Below, piece by piece: positions 1 through 12,892 of a stretch of 64,000 bases of DNA; the first letter of the stretch is position 1; the number at the start of each line of letters is the position of its first letter. A program made the position numbers and the translations under genes. The stretch is from positions 113,583 through 177,582 of the forward strand of contig CACCNJ010000002.1 of assembly GCA_902547295.1 (NCBI GenBank), given 5' to 3'. Below the pieces are notes generated by a model. The model did no database searches, was not told the origin of the DNA, and saw only the letters and a program-made list of their open reading frames with translations. The DNA comes from an uncultured SAR86 cluster bacterium. Its GTDB lineage: Bacteria; Pseudomonadota; Gammaproteobacteria; Magnimaribacterales; D2472.

Positions 1-368
1 TAAACGAAAGCAAAAACGTCTTTGAGCTTTTAAAGAGAACAGATATTGATACAACAAAAATTTTTAAACCAAAAAAGAAAGACAGAAACCTTTATAAAAG
101 AGCCGCAACCGAATCAAAGTACATTGGCTATGTTGAAAAACAAAAAAGAGAAATTAAAAAAACACAAAAACAAAACAACAAAAAAATACCCCAAGACCTT
201 AAGTATAACAACATACCCGGACTCTCCAACGAGGTTAAAGAAAAACTTATCAAACATAAACCCGAAACCATAGGGCACGCATCAAAAATTGAAGGCGTTA
301 CACCAGCAGCAGTAAACCTTATATTGATTCAAATAAAGAAAAAAGAAATTTTAAAACAACATGCCTAA
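1..368 (+). CDS. mnmG: tRNA uridine-5-carboxymethylaminomethyl modification enzyme MnmG, C-terminal part
   Basis: Partial gene whose 5' part lies before the window; the frame is open from base 3 and stops at 366-368. With MnmE this FAD protein makes the cmnm5 modification at the wobble uridine of several tRNAs. The visible 121 residues are the C-terminal helical domain: a basic linker, then the family hallmark IPGLSNEV followed by TIGHASKIEGVTPAAV, which matches the MnmG tail closely. It overlaps rsmG by 8 bases, the usual arrangement in Gammaproteobacteria. The coding strand is C-rich rather than G-rich here (see the skew finding). Confidence 0.95.
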   Translation, partial: NESKNVFELLKRTDIDTTKIFKPKKKDRNLYKRAATESKYIGYVEKQKREIKKTQKQNNKKIPQDLKYNNIPGLSNEVKEKLIKHKPETIGHASKIEGVTPAAVNLILIQIKKKEILKQHA

Positions 369-948
369 AGTCTTTTCAGACGAACAAGAAAACAAAATAA
401 AAACATTTATAAACCTTGCTCTAGACTTCAACAAAACCCACAACATTTTTTCAAGAGAATCCTATGACGAGGTATATGAGAACGATATTTTAGACTGCCA
501 GCCACTAATTAATTATATAAAAAAGAATGAAAGCGTATTAGATCTTGGTTCGGGAGGGGGCTTCCCAGGAATACTATTATCAATAATAAAACCAGAAAAC
601 AAAATAAACTTATTAGAGAGCAATAACAAGAAGTGCTATTTTCTAAAAAAAGTATCCTACGAGCTGAACCTAAAGAATACAAAAATAATTAACAAAACAA
701 TCACCAAAAAAAACAAGCTAGGCAAGTTTGACATCATTACCTCAAGAGCTTTTGCCACTATTGAAAAAACAATAAACCTCACAAAAACAAACACTCACGA
801 AAACACAAAATACCTTTTACTTAAAGGAAAAGCATCAAATATTAAAAAGGAGCTAAAAGATATCGACAAAAATATGCTCAGATATGAAATAATCAATCAA
901 GATACAACAAAAGAAAGAAACATAGTTTTATTAAGCAAAGATGAATAA
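361..948 (+). CDS. rsmG: 16S rRNA (guanine-527-N7)-methyltransferase
   Basis: RsmG (GidB) methylates G527 in the 530 loop of 16S rRNA using S-adenosylmethionine. The 195-residue product is a little shorter than the E. coli enzyme (about 207). Residues 59-70 carry the SAM-binding motif I (VLDLGSGGGFPG), and residues around 125 (FDIITSRAFA) match the post-motif region of the family. It starts inside the end of mnmG and ends 8 bases inside parA, so the genes are probably co-transcribed and translationally coupled. The composition is very A-rich and lysine/asparagine-rich. Confidence 0.95.
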   Translation: MPKVFSDEQENKIKTFINLALDFNKTHNIFSRESYDEVYENDILDCQPLINYIKKNESVLDLGSGGGFPGILLSIIKPENKINLLESNNKKCYFLKKVSYELNLKNTKIINKTITKKNKLGKFDIITSRAFATIEKTINLTKTNTHENTKYLLLKGKASNIKKELKDIDKNMLRYEIINQDTTKERNIVLLSKDE

Positions 949-1702
949 AGTAATTGCAATTGCTAACCAAAAAGGAGGGGTTGGCAAAACAACAACAGCA
1001 GTTAACCTCGCCGCAAGCCTGGCCGCAACCAAAAGAAAAGTATTATTAATAGACCTTGACCCACAAGGGAATGCCACAACCGCGGCAGGTATTAAGGAAA
1101 ACGCCACCACAAACCTTTACAACCACTACTTTGAAAATACCTCAATAGAAGACTGCGTCTATGAAAGCAGCGACGGTTATAAAATTATACCTGGAGGAGA
1201 GGAGCTCATTGCCCTCGAAATAGCAATAAGAAATGATAACAAACAAGGTTTCATGTCTAAAAGCTTAGAACCAATTTCTCAAAACTATGACTATACAATT
1301 ATTGATACACCCCCGACCCTAAACCAACTTACTATCGAGGGTTTGTTTTGTGCCTCTGGAACGCTTATCCCACTTCAGTGCGAATATTACTCACTCGAAG
1401 GAGTAACAGGGCTTATGAATACTATTGAAACAATATCAAACAAAAATATGTCATCAAACAGGATCCTTGGGATAGTAAGAACAATGGTGGATATGAGAAA
1501 CAACCTTGCAAAAGAGGTTTCTGATGAGCTTGAAAAACACTTTGAAAGCTTGGTGTTTAATACCCTTATTCCCAGAAATGTAAAACTGGCCGAGGCCCCA
1601 AGTCATGGAATATCTGGTATAAAATACAAACCAGATTCTTATGGAGCAAGAGCATATTTAGCGCTAGCAGGAGAGCTTATTAGAAAGGTGGAGTATGTCT
1701 GA
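941..1702 (+). CDS. parA: Chromosome partitioning ATPase ParA (Soj)
   Basis: Deviant Walker A ATPase that, with ParB and parS sites, segregates the chromosomal origin region. The 253-residue protein has the signature KGGVGKTT at residues 11-18, the Walker B-like DLDPQGN near 40 and the DTPPTL switch near 122. Length is typical of chromosomal Soj-type proteins without an N-terminal HTH domain. It overlaps rsmG by 8 and parB by 8 bases. I saw no canonical parS 16-mer in the window. Confidence 0.96.
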   Translation: MNKVIAIANQKGGVGKTTTAVNLAASLAATKRKVLLIDLDPQGNATTAAGIKENATTNLYNHYFENTSIEDCVYESSDGYKIIPGGEELIALEIAIRNDNKQGFMSKSLEPISQNYDYTIIDTPPTLNQLTIEGLFCASGTLIPLQCEYYSLEGVTGLMNTIETISNKNMSSNRILGIVRTMVDMRNNLAKEVSDELEKHFESLVFNTLIPRNVKLAEAPSHGISGIKYKPDSYGARAYLALAGELIRKVEYV

Positions 1703-2535
1703 AGAAAATAAAACACTAAACAAGGGACTAGATGCGCTTTTGGGACAATCTAATACCAACCAAAGATCTGTAAAAGAAATAGAAATATCAAAAATTAAAC
1801 CAGGTAGGTTTCAACCAAGATCAAACTTTGATAATGAAAAGCTTCAGGAATTAACTGAATCGATAAAAAAACAAGGAGTTCTTTCACCCATTTTAGTCAG
1901 AGAGCTTGGTCTTAATGAGTATGAGGTTATTGCTGGCGAGAGAAGGTTAAGATCATCAAAAATGGCGGGACTATTAACGATACCTTGTTTGGTAGATCAA
2001 AAAAAAGATCAAGACGCCCTTGTGTCGGCCCTTATAGAGAACCTTCAAAGAGAAGACCTTAATCCTGTTGAAGAGGCAAGAGGTCTTGATAGACTAAAAA
2101 GAGAGTTTGGACTTACACAAGACGAAGTGGCGTCTTCAACAGGCAAAGCAAGAAGCACAATAGCCAACTCACTTAGAATATTATCTTTACCAACATCGGT
2201 TCTTGATTTGCTTTCAGAGGGAAAAATTGAAAAGGGACATGCAAAACTTTTAGCATCAATGCCACCCTCTGATGCGGAAAAAATGGCAAGAAAAATAATT
2301 AAGGAAAGATTGACCGTAAAAGATCTCAGTAACGTTTCTTTAAAAAAACAAATCCAAAAACTCACCAAAATCCAAACAAAAAGATACCGATATGTTGAAT
2401 ATAGAACAAGAGATGTCTGAATCATTTGGACATAAGGTTGAAATAGAAACCAAGAATAAAAAATCTGGAAAAGTAACTATTTTTTACAAAAGTCTTGATG
2501 AACTTGATAATATTATTGCAAAGATAAAAAAATAA
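1695..2535 (+). CDS. parB: Chromosome partitioning protein ParB (Spo0J), frame interrupted near its C-terminus
   Basis: ParB binds parS, hydrolyses CTP and stimulates ParA. Visible parts are the N-terminal ParA-contact segment (GLDALLGQ, residues 11-18), the CTP-binding core GERRLRS (81-87) with ENLQRE (115-120), and an HTH around 140-165. The opening frame stops at 2420, but the typical C-terminal dimerisation domain (ending SLDELDNIIAKIKK) continues in the +1 frame to a stop at 2533-2535. The switch fits best at the A7 run 2342-2348: one A fewer would restore a protein of about 279 residues. This is either a sequencing or assembly indel or a real lesion/slippage site. The core identity is certain and the exact C-terminus is not. 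Confidence 0.9.
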
Positions 2536-2536
2536 C

Positions 2537-2557
2537 TGACAAACAACTTGTTTATCA
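2537..2557. repeat. Imperfect 10-bp inverted repeat over the atp promoter -35
   Basis: Two 10-base arms, TGACAAACAA and TTGTTTATCA, are complementary at 9 of 10 positions around a single central C at 2547. The right arm contains the -35 hexamer of the predicted atp promoter. It lies between the end of parB and atpI. It could be an operator for a dimeric regulator, or chance in AT-rich DNA. It lacks the GC stem and T-run of a terminator. Confidence 0.4.
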
Positions 2558-2576
2558 ATGATTATGTTTCTATAAT
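2548..2576 (+). promoter_or_regulatory. Sigma70-type promoter for the ATP synthase operon
   Basis: TTGTTT at 2548-2553 and a perfect TATAAT at 2571-2576 are separated by exactly 17 bases. They sit in the 83-base gap between parB and atpI, about 35 bases before the expected transcription start-to-atpI start distance. No other gap of this size occurs before atpC, so this is the likely main promoter for all nine atp genes. Confidence 0.65.
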
Positions 2577-2618
2577 TCTCGCCAGAAAAAATATATAAAT
2601 ATATCCCAAAGCCTGAGT

Positions 2619-3847
<1,229 letters not shown>

Positions 3848-3861
3848 TCCTCAAATTATAG

Positions 3862-4092
<231 letters not shown>

Positions 4093-4111
4093 AAAGTATA
4101 GAAGCTAAAAA

Positions 4112-4582
4112 ATGAACATAAACGCAACCTTAATTGCCCAAGCAGTTGTAATGATTGTATTTGTAGCAATCTGTTGGAGATATATTTATCCTCCTATTCT
4201 CTCAGTTATGAAAGAAAGAGAAAAAAGGATATCTGACGGTCTTGAGGCTGCAAAAAAAGCTGATGATTCATTAGAAGAAGCCAAGCTTGCCTTTGATAAA
4301 GAACTCAATCAGGCAAAGGCCGAAGCAGCAGAAATTCTTGATAAAGCAAATGCTAGAGCATCTCAAATTGTAAGTGATGCTGCATCTAAAGCAGAGGCAG
4401 AAGCTGAAAAGATACTAACCTCAGCATCAACAACAATAGAAAATGAAACCAATAAAGCTAAAGAGGAATTGAGGCAGCAGATGTCAGACATAATAATTGA
4501 TACCACTCAAAAAATTCTTGGGGATGAGATATCAAAGGAAAAACATGAAGAAATCCTCAAAAAAGCTGCTGAGGAATTATAA
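4112..4582 (+). CDS. atpF: F1Fo ATP synthase subunit b
   Basis: Peripheral stalk subunit of 156 residues, the same length as in E. coli. One N-terminal transmembrane helix (about residues 5-27) is followed by a long charged coiled-coil region rich in Ala, Glu and Lys, with the conserved start of the cytoplasmic part (MKEREKRISDGLEAA). It dimerises and links subunit a to delta/alpha. It lies 19 bases after atpE and 3 bases before atpH. Confidence 0.96.
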   Translation: MNINATLIAQAVVMIVFVAICWRYIYPPILSVMKEREKRISDGLEAAKKADDSLEEAKLAFDKELNQAKAEAAEILDKANARASQIVSDAASKAEAEAEKILTSASTTIENETNKAKEELRQQMSDIIIDTTQKILGDEISKEKHEEILKKAAEEL

Positions 4583-4585
4583 AAA

Positions 4586-5122
4586 ATGATTGAGTTAACG
4601 CCTCTTGCCAGACCATATGCCAAAGCATTATTTGCCTCGGCATTAGAATCTAAAAACATTGACGAAATGGCGTCTGAGTTAAAAACTATGGCGCTAGCAT
4701 CAAAAACCGATGGTGTAATTAATACCATTGAAAATCCTGTCTTATCAAGACAAGATGTTGTAACTGTATTGGTTGATATATTTGATGAAAGTATTTCTGA
4801 TACCTCAAAAAAGCTAATAGAAATATTATCAGAAAATAAACGCCTAAATCTTCTCGAATCAATCTATATAATTTATCAAGAACTTTTAGAAGAGCATAAA
4901 GAACAAAAATCAGTAGAAGTTTTTGTAGCTGTTGATCCTGGGGAAGAGGCCAAACAAAATATTGAAGACAAATTAAAATCAACCTATGGCAAAGATGCCA
5001 ATATTTATTTTTCTAAAGACCCATCAATGATGGGCGGCCTATCAATAAAGATAGGAGATGAGACATTAGACCTTTCCATTAAAGGTAAGGTTAAAAAACT
5101 TATAAACCAATTAAATTTTTAA
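4586..5122 (+). CDS. atpH: F1Fo ATP synthase subunit delta
   Basis: The 178-residue delta subunit (E. coli 177) joins the b-dimer to the top of the alpha3beta3 head. It starts with the conserved LARPYAKALF and ends with the conserved GGLSIKIGDETLDLSIKGK region. It stands between atpF and atpA, with gaps of 3 and 9 bases, as expected for coupled translation. Confidence 0.96.
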   Translation: MIELTPLARPYAKALFASALESKNIDEMASELKTMALASKTDGVINTIENPVLSRQDVVTVLVDIFDESISDTSKKLIEILSENKRLNLLESIYIIYQELLEEHKEQKSVEVFVAVDPGEEAKQNIEDKLKSTYGKDANIYFSKDPSMMGGLSIKIGDETLDLSIKGKVKKLINQLNF

Positions 5123-5131
5123 GGTGAAAAT

Positions 5132-6676
5132 ATGAGCCAATTAAATCCATCAGAAATTTCCAGCGTTCTAAAAGAGAAAATTGCTGGCCTTGATCTATCA
5201 GCTGAAAGAAAAAATGAAGGCATAGTTGTAAGTGTCTCAGACGGTATTGTAAGAATTCATGGTATGGGTGACGTCATGTATGGTGAGGTTATTGAATTTG
5301 AAAATGGCACAAAAGGAATGGCACTTAACTTAGAACAAGATTCTGTTGGCGCAGTTGTTCTTGGTGATTATCTTGAAATTATTGAAGGTCAAAAAGCTGT
5401 TTGTACTGGAAAAGTTTTAGAGGTGCCTGTTGGGGAGGCAATGCTTGGTAGAGTTGTAAATACATTGGGTGCACCTATTGATGGTAAGGGTGAAATTAAT
5501 GCTGAACACTCCTCACCAGTTGAGGTTGTTGCTCCTGGAGTTATTGCACGTCAGTCAGTAGATCAACCCGTTCAAATTGGCTTAAAAGCTGTTGATGCTA
5601 TGGTTCCAATTGGAAGAGGCCAAAGGGAGTTAATTATTGGTGACAGGCAGACTGGTAAAACAGCTGTTGCAATTGACGCAATCATTAATCAAAAGGGTAC
5701 AGGCATTAAATGTATCTACGTTGCTATTGGTCAAAAACAATCAACTGTTGCTAATGTTGTTCGAAAACTAGAAGAGTATGGAGCTATGGAGCATACCATT
5801 GTTGTTTCAGCCACAGCTGCTGATCCAGCACCTATGCAATATTTGTCAGCCTATGCTGGATGCACAATGGGAGAATATTTTAGAGATAAAGGGGAAGATG
5901 CTCTAATAGTATACGATGACCTCTCAAAACAAGCTGTCGCATATAGACAGGTATCATTGCTTCTTAAAAGACCTCCAGGAAGAGAGGCATATCCTGGAGA
6001 CGTATTCTATCTTCACTCAAGGTTGCTTGAGAGGGCTGCGAGAGTAAATGCCGAATATGTTGAACAAGTTACCGGTGGAAAAGTTAAAGGTAAGACAGGT
6101 TCACTAACCGCATTACCAATTATTGAAACTTTGGCTGGAGACGTTTCGGCTTTTGTTCCAACCAATGTAATTTCCATTACAGACGGACAAATATATTTAG
6201 AAACAGAATTATTTAATTCAGGCGTAAGACCCGCGATTAACCCAGGTTTATCTGTATCAAGGGTTGGCGGATCAGCGCAAACGAAAATTATGAAAAAATT
6301 AGCTGGTGGTGTGAGAACTGCGTTAGCTCAATATCGTGAATTAGCTGCTTTCTCTCAGTTTGCTTCTGATTTAGACGATGCTACCAAACAGCAACTTGCA
6401 AATGGTAAAGCTTTCACAGAACTTCTAAAACAAAAACAATATGCGCCAATGAGTGTTGCTCAACAAGCATTAAGTTTATTTGCAGCTGACAGAGGATACA
6501 TGGCAGATGTTGAGGTTGAAAAAATTCTTGATTTTGAAGAAGCCCTTCATGGATATTTGACCTCTGAAAAAGGTGATCTTGAAGAGCAAATTAACTCAAC
6601 AGGCGATTGGAACGATGATATTGAAGCACAATTCACGGCTTTGGTTGAAGACTTTAAGAAAACACAAACTTATTAA
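5132..6676 (+). CDS. atpA: F1Fo ATP synthase subunit alpha
   Basis: Regulatory nucleotide-binding subunit of the F1 head, 514 residues (E. coli 513). The N-terminal beta-barrel is followed by the Walker A loop GDRQTGKT at 170-177, the [12 protein letters not shown] motif and the signature [11 protein letters not shown] that marks alpha subunits. An AGGTGAAA ribosome-binding site precedes the ATG. No unusual residues were seen. The codon third positions are T/A-rich like the rest of the operon. Confidence 0.98.
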   Translation: MSQLNPSEISSVLKEKIAGLDLSAERKNEGIVVSVSDGIVRIHGMGDVMYGEVIEFENGTKGMALNLEQDSVGAVVLGDYLEIIEGQKAVCTGKVLEVPVGEAMLGRVVNTLGAPIDGKGEINAEHSSPVEVVAPGVIARQSVDQPVQIGLKAVDAMVPIGRGQRELIIGDRQTGKTAVAIDAIINQKGTGIKCIYVAIGQKQSTVANVVRKLEEYGAMEHTIVVSATAADPAPMQYLSAYAGCTMGEYFRDKGEDALIVYDDLSKQAVAYRQVSLLLKRPPGREAYPGDVFYLHSRLLERAARVNAEYVEQVTGGKVKGKTGSLTALPIIETLAGDVSAFVPTNVISITDGQIYLETELFNSGVRPAINPGLSVSRVGGSAQTKIMKKLAGGVRTALAQYRELAAFSQFASDLDDATKQQLANGKAFTELLKQKQYAPMSVAQQALSLFAADRGYMADVEVEKILDFEEALHGYLTSEKGDLEEQINSTGDWNDDIEAQFTALVEDFKKTQTY

Positions 6677-6686
6677 ATTATAAATA

Positions 6687-8958
<2,272 letters not shown>

Positions 8959-8960
8959 GT

Positions 8961-9374
8961 ATGAATACCATAAAAATAAATATAGTTTCTTCAAGTGAAG
9001 AGATCTATTCTGGAGAAGCAACTATGGTGTTTGCTACTGGAACTCTAGGAGAGCTTGGAATCGCACCAGGCCACACACCTCTTTTAACTGGACTAGCTGC
9101 TGGACCTGTAAGAGTTCAAAATGGATCGGATGAAGAAACATTTTTTTGTTCTGGTGGTTTTTTGGAGGTTCAACCTGACTTAGTAACTGTTCTATCTGAT
9201 ACTGCAGAAAGGGCGGAAAGCTTGGACGAGTCCGAAGCGATTAAAGCAAAAGAAGTCGCAGAACAGGAACTTGCAAATAAAGACACCACAATTGATTATG
9301 CTAAAGCTTCAGCTCAACTTGCAGAAGCTGTTGCAAGACTTAAGACTATTCAAAAATTGCGAAAAAAACAGTAA
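8961..9374 (+). CDS. atpC: F1Fo ATP synthase subunit epsilon
   Basis: The 137-residue epsilon subunit has the N-terminal beta-sandwich (GELGIAPGHTPLLTGL and GFLEVQPDLVTVLSD) and the two-helix C-terminal domain that inhibits ATP hydrolysis. It is last in the atp operon, two bases after atpD. glmU follows after 22 bases, so read-through into glmU-glmS is plausible. Confidence 0.97.
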   Translation: MNTIKINIVSSSEEIYSGEATMVFATGTLGELGIAPGHTPLLTGLAAGPVRVQNGSDEETFFCSGGFLEVQPDLVTVLSDTAERAESLDESEAIKAKEVAEQELANKDTTIDYAKASAQLAEAVARLKTIQKLRKKQ

Positions 9375-9396
9375 GGTATCTATTTAGCCTTATATT

Positions 9397-10752
9397 GTGA
9401 AAATTCATACTGTAATTCTAGCTGCTGGAGAGGGCTCTAGAATGTTATCAAACAAAGCAAAATCTCTTCAACCTGTTGGCGGACTTTCAATGCTAAGGCG
9501 CATTTATGATACTGTTTCAAATTTAACAGACGAAACTTCTTTTGTAGTTGGTTTCGAAAAAGATTCTGTGACTAATGAAATAGAAAAATTTTCTGGAATA
9601 AATCATATTTGTCAACAAAAAAAGCCAATCGGCACTGCAGATGCAGTGAAATCTGCACTAGACTCCATAAAACAAAACTCAAAGGTTTTAGTCTTATATG
9701 GCGATGTTCCCTTAATAAAAAAAGGAACACTTAATAATCTAATTTCAATGACAGATGACAGCCTAACGATTTTGAGCACAGAACTTAAAGATCCAACTGG
9801 CTATGGAAGAGTGAAAAAAAACGAAAATGGATTGGCAATATCAATAGTTGAGGAAAAAGATGCGTCTGAGGAAGATAAAAAGATAAAAGAAATTTTTACA
9901 GGGATACTTTGTTGTAATAAAAAATTACTTGAAGAGGCAATAAATGAAGTAAATAACGATAATGCTGCATCAGAGTTCTATTTAACAGATATTGTTTCTA
10001 TAATAAATACAAAAGGGTTTAGAATTAATACATGTATTGTCCCCAATGATGAAGTAAAGGGGGCAAATACAAAAGAAGAATTGTCAGAGTTAGAGGGAAT
10101 ATATAGAGAAATGAAAGCAAACGAGCTATTAAATATGGGCATAACTATATCTGATCCATCTAGAATTGACGTCAGAGGAGATGTTTCAGCTGGCAAAGAT
10201 TGTTTTATTGACGTAAATGTAATTTTGGAGGGTAATGTATCATTAGGCAATAACGTGTCTATAGGCCCAAATACAATTTTAAAAGACGTTGAGATTGGAG
10301 ATAATTCAAAAATTGAGGCTTTTTCTCATTTAGTATCATCAAAAGTCGGGAATAATTGTTCTATTGGCCCATATGCAAGATTAAGAGAGGGTAGTCATAT
10401 AGACGATTCAGCAAAAATAGGAAATTTTGTTGAAACTAAAAAAACAAAAGTTGGTAAAGAGTCTAAAGCTAATCATTTTGCATATCTAGGAGATGCTGAT
10501 ATTGGTAGTGACTCCAATATAGGAGCAGGAACAATTACATGTAATTATGATGGCAAGGAAAAACATCAAACAAAGATTGGAGATAACAGCTTTGTTGGAA
10601 CAAACTCATCACTAGTTGCACCGGTAACAATTGGCTCAAATGCTTATGTTGCAGCAGGATCTGTAATTACAAAAGATGTTCCTGATAATGCTCTAGGTGT
10701 AGGAAGGGCAAAGCAAAATAACAAAGAAAATTGGTCTAAAAAGAAGGGCTAA
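9397..10752 (+). CDS. glmU: Bifunctional GlcN-1-P acetyltransferase / GlcNAc-1-P uridyltransferase
   Basis: Makes UDP-GlcNAc for peptidoglycan and LPS. The N-terminal pyrophosphorylase begins LAAGEGSRM (the usual text is GKGTRM), followed by QQKKPIGTADAV and YGDVPL. The C-terminal half is a left-handed beta-helix of hexapeptide repeats containing NFVETKK, GDADIG, NIGAGTITCNYDGK and GTNSSLVAPV with acetyl-transfer residues. There are 451 residues from a GTG start. It stands directly before glmS, which supplies the same pathway. Confidence 0.97.
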   Translation: MKIHTVILAAGEGSRMLSNKAKSLQPVGGLSMLRRIYDTVSNLTDETSFVVGFEKDSVTNEIEKFSGINHICQQKKPIGTADAVKSALDSIKQNSKVLVLYGDVPLIKKGTLNNLISMTDDSLTILSTELKDPTGYGRVKKNENGLAISIVEEKDASEEDKKIKEIFTGILCCNKKLLEEAINEVNNDNAASEFYLTDIVSIINTKGFRINTCIVPNDEVKGANTKEELSELEGIYREMKANELLNMGITISDPSRIDVRGDVSAGKDCFIDVNVILEGNVSLGNNVSIGPNTILKDVEIGDNSKIEAFSHLVSSKVGNNCSIGPYARLREGSHIDDSAKIGNFVETKKTKVGKESKANHFAYLGDADIGSDSNIGAGTITCNYDGKEKHQTKIGDNSFVGTNSSLVAPVTIGSNAYVAAGSVITKDVPDNALGVGRAKQNNKENWSKKKG

Positions 10753-10758
10753 AAAATT

Positions 10759-12585
10759 ATGTGTGGAATCATAGCTGCTGCCTCAAATCGTAATGTTGGA
10801 AAATTACTTGTTCAAGGGCTTCATAAAATGGAATACCGTGGTTATGATTCTGCTGGAATTGCCCTACATCAAAAAGATCAAATAGCTCATCTTAGAACCC
10901 TAGGAAAAGTAAAACTACTTGAAGAAAAAATGATTGCTGAAAAGCCAAAAAGCAAGCTTGGTATTGCTCACACTAGATGGGCAACTCATGGAGAACCATC
11001 AGAAGAAAATGCACATCCACATATGTCAAATGAAAGAGTTTATATTGTTCACAATGGAATAATTGAGAATTATCTAGATCTCAAAGATTTTTTAAAAAAG
11101 GAAGGTTATTCTTTTTCATCTCAAACAGATTCTGAATTAATAGCTCACCTTCTTGAATATTTCCTTAATCAAGGAAACAACATGTTGGATTCGATGTATT
11201 TAACCAAAGAAAAACTTGATGGTGCATATGCAATAGCAGCCATAGACAAAGAAGATGATCAAAATATTATTATTGCTAGAAGCAAATCTCCACTTTTAAT
11301 AGGGATTGGAATGGATGAATTTTTGGCTGCCTCAGATCCTCTGGCAATTGGCCAACTGACAAACGAGTTTATTTTTTTAGAAGACGGAGACGTTGCAGAA
11401 TTATCATCTGAGAGTTATACCATTTTTGATGAGTCTAAGAAAAAAGTTGAAAGAGAAATTTCTCAAATAGATATTTCAAGCCAGGCCACATCTAAAGGCG
11501 AGTATCGGCATTTTATGGAAAAAGAAATTTACGAACAACCAGAAGCAATTCTTAAGACCATTGATGGAAGAGTGGGTGGAGATGATGTTTTAGATAATAT
11601 ATTTGGTCTTGGCTCATCTGAAATGCTTGAAAAAGTTAAGAGAGTTCAAATAGTGGCTTGTGGTACAAGCTTGCATGCTGGAAGAGTTGCAGCTAATTGG
11701 TTTTCAGCAATTTCAGAACTTCCTACTCAAATAGATTATGCTTCTGAATATAGATATAGAAATCCTCATGTGGACGACGACTCTCTTCTGGTAACAATTT
11801 CTCAATCTGGAGAAACAGCTGATACTCTTGCTGCATTAAGATATGCAAAAGAAAAAGATTATTTGTCGACTTTATGTATATGCAATGTTCCTACGAGCTC
11901 TCTTGCAAGAGAGTCAGAGTATTCAATTTTTACTAACGCCGGTCCCGAAATTGGAGTTGCATCTACAAAAGCCTTCACAACTCAACTAGCAGCTCTAATG
12001 CTGCTAGCTTTATCTCTTGCAAAAAGCAGAGGAAAAAATCCAAAGCTAAGATCAAGAGTAATAACCGCATTAAGATCATTGTCAGATACGGTTGAAGAAA
12101 CTTTAAAACTTAAAGACACAATTTTAGAAATAGCACCTGAAATAGCCAATAAAGATAATGCTTTGTTCTTAGGTAGAGGTATTTTTTACCCAATTGCAAA
12201 AGAGGGAGCACTAAAGCTTAAAGAAATTTCTTACATTCATGCTGAAGCCTATCCAGCTGGCGAGTTAAAACATGGCCCACTCGCTTTAATTGATGAAGAA
12301 ATGCCTGTTATTGCTTTAGCGCCGGAGAGTGAGATAGCTGAGAAGTTAGTTTCTAATCTCGAAGAAGTTAAAGCTAGGGGCGGAACTCTATATGTATTTT
12401 CTGATCCTTCAATTTCAATGGATTTAAAGTCTGGAAGACTCATCAATATGCCAAAGTGCGACTTTCTTTTGACGCCGATCATTTATACGATACCTCTTCA
12501 AATACTTTCTTACGAAGTAGCTTTGTTAAGAGGAACCGATATCGATCAACCAAGAAATTTAGCAAAGTCAGTAACCGTTGAGTAG
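10759..12585 (+). CDS. glmS: Glutamine-fructose-6-phosphate aminotransferase (isomerizing)
   Basis: Produces glucosamine-6-phosphate from fructose-6-phosphate and glutamine. The 608-residue protein (E. coli 609) has the N-terminal nucleophile Cys2 (MCGIIAA), the glutaminase loop with HTRWATHGEPSEENAHPH, two SIS domains with CGTSLHAG and SQSGETADT, and the canonical C-terminus DIDQPRNLAKSVTVE. The last codons and the bases just after the stop are the classical target region of Tn7-type elements. Here they are echoed by five repeats downstream. Confidence 0.98.
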   Translation: MCGIIAAASNRNVGKLLVQGLHKMEYRGYDSAGIALHQKDQIAHLRTLGKVKLLEEKMIAEKPKSKLGIAHTRWATHGEPSEENAHPHMSNERVYIVHNGIIENYLDLKDFLKKEGYSFSSQTDSELIAHLLEYFLNQGNNMLDSMYLTKEKLDGAYAIAAIDKEDDQNIIIARSKSPLLIGIGMDEFLAASDPLAIGQLTNEFIFLEDGDVAELSSESYTIFDESKKKVEREISQIDISSQATSKGEYRHFMEKEIYEQPEAILKTIDGRVGGDDVLDNIFGLGSSEMLEKVKRVQIVACGTSLHAGRVAANWFSAISELPTQIDYASEYRYRNPHVDDDSLLVTISQSGETADTLAALRYAKEKDYLSTLCICNVPTSSLARESEYSIFTNAGPEIGVASTKAFTTQLAALMLLALSLAKSRGKNPKLRSRVITALRSLSDTVEETLKLKDTILEIAPEIANKDNALFLGRGIFYPIAKEGALKLKEISYIHAEAYPAGELKHGPLALIDEEMPVIALAPESEIAEKLVSNLEEVKARGGTLYVFSDPSISMDLKSGRLINMPKCDFLLTPIIYTIPLQILSYEVALLRGTDIDQPRNLAKSVTVE

Positions 12586-12602
12586 ATTTGAATCGTGATT
12601 TG
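12568..12602 (+). repeat. glmS 3'-end attachment-like site, resident copy
   Basis: The last five codons of glmS (Ser-Val-Thr-Val-Glu), the stop at 12583-12585, nine further bases and GTGATTTG. The same arrangement, five codons then stop then nine bases then GTGATTT, recurs downstream. Compared with copy A, 28 of 35 positions agree. I regard it as the original site from which, or at which, the downstream array was built. Confidence 0.8.
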
Positions 12603-12789
12603 TATTAAGACAGAAATCCCTAAAGAAATCTGTGAAATAGATGATGAACTAAAAGCAATCTATCACTCACAGGACACTGTTTGTATATGGGTCTTTAAAT
12701 CTAGAGAAGATAGAAATAATTTTATGAACGAAACAGTTGGCATGAATAAAGAAGATAGAGAAAAATATTTTTCAGACAATTATGGATAA
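12595..12789 (+). CDS. Small hypothetical protein (64 aa)
   Basis: I do not recognise this protein. It is cytosolic in style, with no signal peptide or membrane segment, and rich in acidic and lysine residues; a mid-segment reads CIWVFKSREDRNNFMNETVG. The GTG start lies in the conserved GTGATTT block of the attachment-like site after glmS. Translation could therefore start at a codon supplied by the repeat. It is the first open frame of the array after glmS. It may be real but short, and another start is possible. Confidence 0.5.
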   Translation: MICIKTEIPKEICEIDDELKAIYHSQDTVCIWVFKSREDRNNFMNETVGMNKEDREKYFSDNYG

Positions 12790-12794
12790 AAAAT

Positions 12795-12844
12795 CAAATC
12801 ACTGTTCAAACTTACTCTACAGTCACTGAGTAGATAGAACTGTC
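12795..12844 (-). repeat. Array repeat A (inverted glmS 3'-end copy)
   Basis: Read on the minus strand it encodes Ser-Val-Thr-Val-Glu-stop (12829 down to 12812), then nine bases and GTGATTTG (12802 down to 12795). Its 43-base segment 12802-12844 matches repeat B in reverse complement at 41 of 43 positions. It is the only member of the array in inverted orientation. Confidence 0.8.
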
Positions 12845-12892
12845 CACTTTTACAAGATTGTGGATATTAAATATTAGTGATAAAACATAAAA

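Noticed and set aside
2340..2350. Programmed ribosomal frameshift in parB
   Set aside because: The required shift is +1 and there is no known +1 signal or stop-codon context. A homopolymer indel is simpler.
2045..2425. Open frame on the minus strand inside parB and many similar frames across the atp operon and other genes
   Set aside because: They are complementary or shifted shadows of clearly conserved genes and have no family likeness of their own.
2536..2618. Canonical parS site or DnaA boxes in the parB-atpI gap
   Set aside because: No parS 16-mer and no TTATNCACA-like box was found; only an unrelated inverted repeat.
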